From Rhodoferax sp. (GTDB lineage Bacteria > Pseudomonadota > Gammaproteobacteria > Burkholderiales > Burkholderiaceae_C): a DNA stretch of 13,620 bases. The stretch lies in the NCBI GenBank assembly GCA_029946045.1, contig JAQSDS010000435.1, positions 1 through 13,620 on the forward strand. Reading direction: 5' to 3'. The translations under genes and the position numbers were made by a program. The notes below the pieces were generated by a model that was given only the letters and a program-made list of their open reading frames with translations, was not told where the DNA came from and ran no database searches. This document shows positions 8,087 through 13,620 of this stretch, piece by piece (position 1 is the stretch's first letter; each line of letters starts with the position of its first letter).

Positions 8087-8300
8087 TAAAGCACTTCAAG
8101 CATGGGCAAACTGATGAAGGAATCGAAATCTCCCGAAGCGATTGATGTGTCAAAAAATAACACTTCCAAAACGTTACCGATTTGGCCCGCAGGTCACGAC
8201 CTAGCCCTGTGTTCTTGAAGCGCCTATCCCTAAAAAATCACCACACCCAAGACCCTCATTCATGGACTCTCCCGAGATACAGGGCGTCGTCCACAGCGTG

Positions 8301-8329
8301 TTGACGAACGTAGCTTCTTCTACTCTAAT
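8301..8329 (+). promoter_or_regulatory. Sigma-70-like promoter for the DUF1800-DUF1501 operon
   Basis: TTGACG (8301-8306, 5 of 6 to consensus), a 17-bp spacer and TCTAAT (8324-8329, 5 of 6). Transcription would start near 8336, leaving a short leader of about 20 nt before the DUF1800 ATG at 8357. This is among the best promoter matches in the window. Confidence 0.6.
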
Positions 8330-8356
8330 CGGGCCAAACTTGATTGGGTCGCGCCT

Positions 8357-9817
8357 ATGAACGCATTTGAAAGCTCCGCCTTTGTGCGTCGTGTTGGATT
8401 TGGTCTTGCGCCTGACGAGTCCAGCCCGGCAGACCCTTTGGCATGGGCTACAGCACAGCTGGACAAGGCCCCGCCAGTTGCTTTTTATGCCGACCGCAGC
8501 GGAGGGCTTTTCAGCCACTTGCCACCGGAAGTCAAGCTGCTTCAAACCCAGGCAGAAACCTGTGAAGCGCTAGCGCAAACCATCGATAGTCGCAGGCAGG
8601 TCCTGCAGGCGTCCAAGTCCGTTGGCAAGGCGGAGTTTGTCCAGCTGCGCTACAACAAATTGGCATTCCCCTTCATCGTGATGTCGGCCTGGAAAGAGAC
8701 CCTAGCCCGGGGCTGCATGGCGGTAAGCGGCCCGGCTCCTGTGTTTGAACGATTTTGGCACTTCTGGGCTAACCATTTCACGGTTGCCCCGTCCATCAAC
8801 AACTTGAGCTGGGCCACGGTAGGCCCCTATACGCGCATGCTGCGCAAGCGCATGGAGGGCAATTTTCGAGACCTACTTTTTGAGGCCACCACACACCCGG
8901 CCATGGTCCTGTACTTGGACAACGCCAAGTCCACCGGCGCCAAATCACCCATGCGCCTGGCCAACCGCACCCAGGACGAGATCAACGAAAACCTCGGGAG
9001 GGAACTTCTGGAGCTGTTCACCATCACGCCAGCTGCCGGGTACACGCAGGACGATGTGGTGGCCGTCACCAATATCCTGACTGGCTGGGGCGTGGCCTTG
9101 AAGGGTGTCAACCAGGGCGGGGTTTTCGACTTCAACCGCCACGAGCCGGGCACCCAAACCGTGATGGGAAAATCCTACAGTGCCGTGTTCCGTCCCGACG
9201 GAAAGCTGCAAGAGTTGGTGGATGATCTTGCCGCACACCCGCTGACCGCCCAACACATCTGCAAAAAGCTGGCCACGGCCTTTGTGTCGGAAACGCCGCC
9301 GACCGATTGCGTGGCGCGGCTGGTGCAGGTATTCCAAAGCAGCAAAGGCCACCTGCCCAGTCTGCACAAGGCAGTGGTGCAAGAAGTGGCGCGCTACCTC
9401 GCGCAGCACCACACTTTTTCGGAGCCCCAGGCTTGGCTGTGGACCGCTTACCGGACCACCGGCACGCCACTGCCTGCCGACCTACCCCAGCGGGGCTTGC
9501 GAAATGAGCGTTTACCCAACACGCTTACCGAACTGGGCCAGCCCTTGCATGACTGCCCACAGCCCAATGGATGGCCCCTGCTAAGCAGCGACTGGATCTC
9601 GCGCGAAATGATGGACCGGCGGGTGCGCTACGCCTACCAGCTTGCGCCTCGCATTCCACAGGGAGAGCAAACACTGTCGCGCAATCTGGAGCAAGCGCAT
9701 GCGCCCAACGGCAGCCTGGCCCAGAAAATGACGGCCCTGAAAGGCAAAGGTCATGCCGTCAACGACCTCTGGGCAGCCTATTTGGTATCCCCCGAATTCC
9801 TGTGGAGCAAAGCATGA
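8357..9817 (+). CDS. DUF1800 family protein
   Basis: A 486-residue member of DUF1800, a family without an established biochemical role. Family hallmarks seen in order: an N-terminal FVRRVGFG (residues 9-16), FWHFWANHFTV (133-143), HPAMVLYLDNAKS (180-192), NENLGRELLELFTI (210-223), YTQDDVVAVTNILTGWGV (229-246) and FDFNRHEPGTQTVMG (257-271). The fold is expected to be mostly helical. No N-terminal signal peptide or membrane helix is visible from the chosen ATG. The gene is the first of two; its TGA overlaps the ATG of the DUF1501 gene (ATGA, 9814-9817), so the two are translationally coupled. DUF1800 and DUF1501 genes are often adjacent in bacteria, which supports a joint role. The ribosome binding site is weak although the promoter is good. 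Confidence 0.93.
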   Translation: MNAFESSAFVRRVGFGLAPDESSPADPLAWATAQLDKAPPVAFYADRSGGLFSHLPPEVKLLQTQAETCEALAQTIDSRRQVLQASKSVGKAEFVQLRYNKLAFPFIVMSAWKETLARGCMAVSGPAPVFERFWHFWANHFTVAPSINNLSWATVGPYTRMLRKRMEGNFRDLLFEATTHPAMVLYLDNAKSTGAKSPMRLANRTQDEINENLGRELLELFTITPAAGYTQDDVVAVTNILTGWGVALKGVNQGGVFDFNRHEPGTQTVMGKSYSAVFRPDGKLQELVDDLAAHPLTAQHICKKLATAFVSETPPTDCVARLVQVFQSSKGHLPSLHKAVVQEVARYLAQHHTFSEPQAWLWTAYRTTGTPLPADLPQRGLRNERLPNTLTELGQPLHDCPQPNGWPLLSSDWISREMMDRRVRYAYQLAPRIPQGEQTLSRNLEQAHAPNGSLAQKMTALKGKGHAVNDLWAAYLVSPEFLWSKA

Positions 9818-10965
9818 AACGGCGTACATTCCTGGGCGGTGCGGCAGCCCTGACATTGACGGGCACCGGCGCACTGGCGGCCAACGCTACAGGCCAGCGC
9901 CGGTTGTTGGTCATCCTCCTGCGAGGTGGCATGGACGGACTGGCCGCCATACCCCCGGTGGGCGACAGCGGGTTGCGCGAAATTCGCGCCGGCCTGACGC
10001 CCAGCACCACTCTTGCAGGCAACGACTTTTTTGGTGTACACCCGGCTCTGCCCACGTTTGCAAGCCTGATGGGGCTGGGTGAGGCGGTGGCGATCCATGC
10101 CACCGGCTTTGCTTATCGCGGACGCTCCCATTTTGAAGGCCAGGACATCATGCAAAGTGGCGTTGAAAAGCCGTTTGCATCCCAGTCGGGTTGGATCGGA
10201 CGGGCCATGCAGAAGTCGGGCACCGGCTCCAGTGTGGCCATCTCCATCCCCATGCCGCTGATCCTGCGCGGAGACCCCGGAGCTGAGACAGAGTTCCCCA
10301 CCGCCATCCCGGCGCCTCCCGCCTCAACGTATGCGGCGGTGCGCGAAATGTGGGCCACCGATGTGTCCCTCTCGGCCTTAAACCAGCGCGCTTACAAGGG
10401 CGGTGCGAACGGCATGATGCACAACGAGTCTGAAGAGAGCTTTGAGGAACGCCGCTCACCGCAAGGCCTGGCCCATCAGGCAGGTACCCGCATGGCCCCG
10501 GACGACGGCCCCCTGGTGGGACTCATTGATTTGGTAGGTTTTGACACCCACGCCGCCCAGGGCGCAGATGAGGGCATGCAAGCCACACGCTTGCAAATGG
10601 TGGACGACATCATCCGTGCCTACAAATCTGCGGCAGGCCTACGCTGGAAACAGTCGCTGGTGTTGACGGTGACAGAGTTTGGGCGCACCGCCGTGCAAAA
10701 CGGCACCACGGGAAGTGATCACGGCTGGGGCGGGTGTATTCTGGCGGCCGGGGGTCTGGTCCAGAAATCCGGCGTAGTCGCCGATTGGCCCGGCCTGGGG
10801 CGCAGCAAGCTGTGGGAATCCCGCGATCTGGCCGTGACCATGGACGCCAAGGCCGTGTATGCCGAGGCCTTGCAAAGCGTGTTTGGCCTGAGCGCTGCAC
10901 AAATCCAGGATGGTGTGCTGGGCTATTCCCCCCACCCGTTGGCTCAGCAGCTCTTTAAACTCTGA
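9814..10965 (+). CDS. DUF1501 family protein with Tat signal
   Basis: A 383-residue protein of DUF1501, related by fold to the alkaline phosphatase/sulfatase superfamily. The N-terminus MKRRTFLGGAAALTLTG is a twin-arginine (Tat) signal (RRTFLG) with a probable cleavage near LAA-NA at residue 23, so the protein should fold in the cytoplasm and be exported to the periplasm. Family motifs: LLRGGMDGL (36-43), YRGRSHFEGQDIMQSG (101-116), GFDTHAAQG (242-250), TEFGRTAVQNG (287-297) and SDHGWGG (301-307). Asp244, His246, Asp302 and His303 are candidate metal or catalytic residues by analogy with the superfamily; this is inference. The ATG at 9814 has GGAG 6 nt upstream inside the DUF1800 gene and overlaps that gene's stop. 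An upstream in-frame start at 9571 would bury the Tat signal and is rejected. Confidence 0.93.
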   Translation: MKRRTFLGGAAALTLTGTGALAANATGQRRLLVILLRGGMDGLAAIPPVGDSGLREIRAGLTPSTTLAGNDFFGVHPALPTFASLMGLGEAVAIHATGFAYRGRSHFEGQDIMQSGVEKPFASQSGWIGRAMQKSGTGSSVAISIPMPLILRGDPGAETEFPTAIPAPPASTYAAVREMWATDVSLSALNQRAYKGGANGMMHNESEESFEERRSPQGLAHQAGTRMAPDDGPLVGLIDLVGFDTHAAQGADEGMQATRLQMVDDIIRAYKSAAGLRWKQSLVLTVTEFGRTAVQNGTTGSDHGWGGCILAAGGLVQKSGVVADWPGLGRSKLWESRDLAVTMDAKAVYAEALQSVFGLSAAQIQDGVLGYSPHPLAQQLFKL

Positions 10966-11257
10966 GATCGCTGCCGCCAACCAAACCATGTATCGCGGCT
11001 TCACACCACAAGCGGATGTAGCTGTGACCGAATCGACGGTCGCATTATGGTCGCTGGATGGTTGGCAAAAAAACTCAATCCGTTGAAAGCATCGCTTTGA
11101 TCTTCCGTTGAACTTCAGTCAGCCTAGTCGGATGCAATCGTTCAAGCCCACAGGTCGCTTTCACCTCTGGCTGAATTCACCACACAACAGGCTCAATCAA
11201 TGGTCACCCGGACCATAGCGCTTTGTGGTCATCAAGCGCTTGAACTTGGCCCAGAAA
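10966..11257. other. Intergenic region with hairpins and no clear gene
   Basis: This 292-bp gap separates the DUF1501 gene from the convergent HNH nuclease gene. It holds a small hairpin GACCG/CGGTC (11026-11041), an 8-bp inverted repeat GCCAACCA/TGGTTGGC spaced 75 bp apart (10976-10983 and 11059-11066), and two back-to-back hairpins listed separately. On the minus strand a 33-codon open stretch (11075-11176) ends in EVQRKIKAMLSTD and reads like coding sequence, possibly a gene remnant, but it is too short to call. No standard terminator for either flanking gene is visible. Confidence 0.5.
11200..11240. other. Two adjacent hairpins between convergent genes
   Basis: ATGGTC (11200-11205) pairs with GACCAT (11211-11216) around a 5-nt loop; directly next to it AGCGCTT (11217-11223) pairs with AAGCGCT (11234-11240) around a 10-nt loop. 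A further TGGTC at 11226 inside the second loop could pair with GACCA at 11211, giving an alternative fold. No T run follows on either strand. Confidence 0.4.
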
Positions 11258-11617
11258 CTATTTTTTCGAGGCCAATATGGCCTTCAAATCAGCGAATGGA
11301 TTGAAAGTCGCGGCTGCAATGTCATTGCCACTGCCGCTGCGTCCCTCAAAGTCCTTCAGCTTGGAATGTTCGTTTTCGTGACAGTACGTGCAGAGCAGTT
11401 CCCAATTACTGCCATCAGGCGGGTTGTCGTTGTGGTTGCTGTTCTTGTGATGCACTTCCAGCAAGGGCAGATTGGCGCGATCAAAGGTTCGAGCACAACG
11501 TCCGCACACCCAGGGAAACAGTTTTAACGCTTGCGCCCGGTAACCCTCTTCCCTTTTTTCGGCACTGCGTCGCGCCTCAAGGACAAGTCGATCAAGACGT
11601 TCATTGGTTTTTGTCAT
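11258..11617 (-). CDS. yajD: YajD-type HNH nuclease
   Basis: A 119-residue HNH-fold protein that matches E. coli YajD along its length. Zinc-knuckle cysteines Cys38/Cys41 (FPWVCGRC) and Cys76/Cys79 (CTYC) bracket the core; His56-His57 (LEVHHKN), the GSNWELLC block (69-76) and His80/His84 give the HNH motif expected to bind a divalent metal and cut DNA. The C-terminal YajD tail (FNPFADLKAI) is also present. Characterised YajD biology is scant; it is annotated as a putative nuclease. The ATG at 11617 has GGGAG 8 nt upstream. It is divergent from the toxin-antitoxin pair across a 144-bp gap and convergent with the DUF1501 gene. HNH proteins can belong to mobile elements, but the match to YajD and its complete length argue for a resident gene. 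Confidence 0.9.
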   Translation of the reverse strand: MTKTNERLDRLVLEARRSAEKREEGYRAQALKLFPWVCGRCARTFDRANLPLLEVHHKNSNHNDNPPDGSNWELLCTYCHENEHSKLKDFEGRSGSGNDIAAATFNPFADLKAILASKK

Positions 11618-11702
11618 CGCAGCTACTCCCTTTCAGTTGACAGAACTCTGTTTAGCTTGAGGCGCATGGCGCGGCCTTCAACACCATACATTCACAAAAC
11701 TC

Positions 11703-11731
11703 TTGAATTGAAGTCATGCCCGGCCTAAAAT
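11703..11731 (+). promoter_or_regulatory. Candidate promoter of the vapBC operon
   Basis: TTGAAT (11703-11708), a 17-bp spacer and TAAAAT (11726-11731, 5 of 6 to consensus). The start would be near 11738, about 24 nt before the antitoxin ATG. The AT-rich stretch between the -10 and the ATG would be the natural place for VapBC autorepression, although I see no clean operator palindrome. Confidence 0.5.
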
Positions 11732-11761
11732 GTAGAAACATTATCGTATATCCAAACAATC

Positions 11762-12010
11762 ATGATGAACTTACAAATCGCGAAATGGGGAAACAGTCTG
11801 GCTGTGCGTATTCCAGCGGATTACGTTCGGCAAATCGGGATAAAAGAAGGCGACCAATTGGAGGCCCATTTAAGTGTCGATGGCGCTTTGAATCTTCGCC
11901 CTGCGCAATGGAGTCGCAAAGCGTTCGCCAAGGAACTGCTCCAGACACGCGAAGGGCTTCCCATGGGCACATCCGTCATGGAAATGCTCCGCAGTGAGGC
12001 GCGTTATTGA
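11762..12010 (+). CDS. vapB: AbrB/MazE-like antitoxin (VapB type)
   Basis: An 82-residue antitoxin. Residues 3-47 form the SpoVT/AbrB (MazE-like) swapped-hairpin DNA-binding domain: LQIAKWGNSLAVRIP, then GIKEGDQLEAHLSVDGALNLRP, the usual K-W-G-N-S-x-x-V-R-I-P pattern. The C-terminal 30 residues should be the disordered arm that wraps and inhibits the toxin. Two ATG codons are possible, 11762 and 11765; neither has a clear ribosome binding site. Its TGA shares its last base with the ATG of the toxin gene (TGATG, 12008-12012), so the pair is translationally coupled. Family knowledge predicts that it neutralises the PIN toxin and, with it, represses its own promoter. Confidence 0.9.
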   Translation: MMNLQIAKWGNSLAVRIPADYVRQIGIKEGDQLEAHLSVDGALNLRPAQWSRKAFAKELLQTREGLPMGTSVMEMLRSEARY

Positions 12011-12432
12011 TGTTGTACGTTGACACCAGCGTGTTAGTCGCACTTTGCACCAATGAAGCCAAGACGATGGATGTGGTCAAGTGGTACGAAAGCTGCCCTG
12101 ACGAACTGGCGTCCGCCGCTTGGTGTGTCACTGAATTTGCCAGCGCCATGGGGCTCAAGCAGCGGACTGGACAACTGAACGAGGTGCAAGCTCAAGCAGC
12201 ATGGATGCAGTTTGAACGCGTTTGTGCGAACGACTTGCAACTGCTGCCAGTGGAAACAATGACGTTTCACAAAGCAGCTGTTCTGACCATGAAATCAGCA
12301 ACCGGATTGCGCGCGGGTGACGCTCTGCACCTGGCTTGTGCGCTGGAAGCCAGGGCAAAAGGCATGGTCACTCTCGACGTGGTCTTGGCTAAAAACGCCA
12401 AATGCCACAAAATTGCCTCGATCGCGATCTGA
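12010..12432 (+). CDS. vapC: PIN-domain toxin (VapC type)
   Basis: A 140-residue PIN-domain ribonuclease toxin, the usual VapC length. The acidic metal-binding residues are in place: Asp5 in MLYVDTSVLV, Glu42 in CVTEFASA, Asp104 in LRAGDALHLACA and Asp123 in VTLDVVLAKNA. VapC toxins cut tRNA or rRNA and arrest growth when the antitoxin is lost; the target of this one cannot be read from sequence. The ATG at 12010 is used because it overlaps the antitoxin stop; a TTG three bases upstream is the alternative. Base composition of this gene and its antitoxin is visibly less GC-rich than ilvD, mutS or the DUF1800 gene, as expected of a transferable module. Confidence 0.92.
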   Translation: MLYVDTSVLVALCTNEAKTMDVVKWYESCPDELASAAWCVTEFASAMGLKQRTGQLNEVQAQAAWMQFERVCANDLQLLPVETMTFHKAAVLTMKSATGLRAGDALHLACALEARAKGMVTLDVVLAKNAKCHKIASIAI

Positions 12433-12433
12433 A

Positions 12434-12455
12434 ATCAATGTGTCATCGCATTGAT
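12434..12455. other. Hairpin just after the toxin stop
   Basis: A perfect 7-bp stem, ATCAATG (12434-12440) with CATTGAT (12449-12455), 8-nt loop, begins two bases after the vapC stop. No T run follows, so it may stabilise the mRNA 3' end rather than terminate transcription. Confidence 0.35.
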
Positions 12456-12533
12456 GTGAAGCACCTTCGATTCCAACCGCCTTCGGAGCCCATCCCATTT
12501 TTGTGAAATCTGGCATTTGTACCCATGTTTTTG

Positions 12534-12556
12534 AAGCATCGACGACAGATGCTTTT
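12534..12556 (+). terminator. Possible terminator of the vapBC operon
   Basis: A 7-bp stem, AAGCATC (12534-12540) with GATGCTT (12548-12554), 7-nt loop, is followed by a very short T stretch (four T counting the stem end). The stem is AT-rich, so the signal is modest; its position between vapC and mutS suits a terminator. Confidence 0.35.
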
Positions 12557-12624
12557 AAAGGGAGCCAGAGGGTGTTAGCAGGCGTTAGAAATTTCAGATA
12601 TTGCCAGTGATAAACGTAAAAAAT

Positions 12625-13620
12625 ATGACTGATTCAGAGAGTAATTTCGGCAAAATTTTGCCACATACCCCCATGATGGCCCAGTACCTGGGCCTCAAGG
12701 CAGACTACCCCGACACCCTGCTTTTTTATCGCATGGGCGACTTCTATGAGCTGTTTTTTGCCGATGCAGAAAAAGCCGCCCGGCTGCTCAACATCACGCT
12801 GACGCAGCGCGGCCAGTCGGCGGGAGCGCCGGTGGTGATGGCGGGCGTGCCGTTTCACGCGGTGGACACCTACCTGGCGCGGCTCATCAAGCTGGGCGAG
12901 TCGGTGGCCATTTGCGAACAAGTGGGCGATGTCGCCACATCAAAAGGTCCGGTCGAGCGCAAGGTGGTGCGGGTGGTCACGCCCGGCACGCTGACCGACC
13001 TCGAACTGCTGGGTGACAAGTCCGAGTCGATGCTGCTGGCGGTGCACCAGGGCGCACGCAACAGCTGCGGTTTGGCCTGGCTGAGTGTGACGCAGGGCGA
13101 GGTGCATCTGGCCGAATGCACGCCTGATGAACTGGCTGACTGGGTGAGCCGGATTGCGCCGGGTGAGCTGATCTTCAGCGCTGGCGCCACCCCTGCGTTT
13201 GAGGCGCGACTGCGTACGCTGCCTGTGGCGGGTGCTCTGTCGGTCTCGGTGCGGCCTGACTGGCAATTTGATGCCGGGCTGGGCCAGCGCAAGCTGCTCG
13301 AACATTTGCAAGCCGCCAGCCTCGCGCCCTGGCAAGCGCAAGACCTGGTGCAGGCGCAAGCGGCTGCCAGCGCGCTGCTGGCCTATGCCGAGCACACCCA
13401 GGGCCGGGCGCTCACCCACATTAACCGCGTGCGGGTGCAGCGCGCGGGCGAACTCATTGACCTGCCGCCCAGCACCCGGCGCAACCTGGAATTGCTGCAG
13501 ACCCTGCGCGGTGAAGACACCCCCACCCTGTTTTCCTTGCTCGACACCTGCATGACCGGCATGGGCAGCCGGCTGCTGAAAAGCTGGCTGGTGTCACCCA
13601 AGCGCGACCGTACCGAGGCA
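12625..13620 (+). CDS. mutS: DNA mismatch repair protein MutS (5' part, runs off the window)
   Basis: The first 332 residues of MutS, open to the last base of the window; the full protein is usually about 850-880 residues, so the clamp end, core and ATPase domains lie outside. MutS recognises mismatches and small loops in new DNA and recruits MutL. Visible parts: the N-terminal mismatch-binding domain with HTPMMAQYL and the GDFYELF motif, where Phe40 and Glu42 contact the mispaired base; [46 protein letters not shown]; a connector domain (about 130-255); and the start of the lever domain ([12 protein letters not shown], then [12 protein letters not shown] near 325). The start at 12625 gives the usual short leader before HTPMM; there is no clear ribosome binding site. 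It stands alone downstream of the accessory patch. Confidence 0.97.
   Translation, partial: MTDSESNFGKILPHTPMMAQYLGLKADYPDTLLFYRMGDFYELFFADAEKAARLLNITLTQRGQSAGAPVVMAGVPFHAVDTYLARLIKLGESVAICEQVGDVATSKGPVERKVVRVVTPGTLTDLELLGDKSESMLLAVHQGARNSCGLAWLSVTQGEVHLAECTPDELADWVSRIAPGELIFSAGATPAFEARLRTLPVAGALSVSVRPDWQFDAGLGQRKLLEHLQAASLAPWQAQDLVQAQAAASALLAYAEHTQGRALTHINRVRVQRAGELIDLPPSTRRNLELLQTLRGEDTPTLFSLLDTCMTGMGSRLLKSWLVSPKRDRTEA

Noticed and set aside
9571..9813. Upstream extension of the DUF1501 gene
   Set aside because: The extension lies within the DUF1800 coding region in another frame and would bury the Tat signal that begins at the ATG at 9814.
11075..11176. A 33-codon minus-strand open stretch resembling real protein sequence
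   Set aside because: It is too short, is preceded by a stop codon and has no ribosome binding site; kept only as a possible gene remnant in the description of the gap.
11225..11527. A 100-codon plus-strand frame overlapping the HNH gene
   Set aside because: It is antisense to the YajD-type gene, whose zinc and HNH motifs are clear; the opposite frame has no recognisable domain.
12572..12590. GTTAG direct repeats, considered as an integron attC core beside the cassette-like vapBC and HNH genes
   Set aside because: The repeats do not match the attC core consensus and no partner arm or integrase is seen.

Overview
This window looks like the chromosome of a betaproteobacterium, most likely a Comamonadaceae member of the Rhodoferax/Polaromonas kind. 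That is an inference from the high-GC coding style, the IlvD, MutS and thiolase sequences, and the DUF1800/DUF1501 pair. No search was possible. Genes are tightly packed and I see no rRNA, tRNA, insertion sequence, CRISPR array or origin.

Layout: (1) 146-2649 (+): ilvD (branched-chain amino acid synthesis) and a GDT1/UPF0016 cation exporter, closed by a good intrinsic terminator at 2687-2712. (2) 2722-6178 (-): a thiolase (acetyl-CoA acetyltransferase, BktB/PhaA type) followed by a FUSC-family membrane protein, probably one transcript. (3) 6489-6971 (+): a hotdog-fold acyl-CoA thioesterase, divergent from the thiolase across a 310-bp AT-rich gap. (4) 7017-8076 (-): a CIA30-domain protein and a BamE/SmpA-like lipoprotein, 16 bp apart. 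(5) 8357-10965 (+): a DUF1800 protein and a Tat-exported DUF1501 protein whose start and stop codons overlap, behind a strong sigma-70-like promoter. (6) 10966-12620: an AT-richer, accessory-looking patch with a YajD-type HNH nuclease (-) and a vapBC-type toxin-antitoxin pair (+). (7) 12625-end (+): the 5' part of mutS, cut by the window edge.

How the genes relate: most are housekeeping. The thiolase, thioesterase and FUSC protein could form an acyl-CoA/organic acid handling neighbourhood, but this is inferred from position only. The best candidates for undescribed biology are the coupled DUF1800-DUF1501 pair, where only one partner carries an export signal, and the CIA30-lipoprotein operon, where the lipoprotein seems to hold two copies of a BamE-like unit. 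Neither is new as a family; both lack a defined function here.
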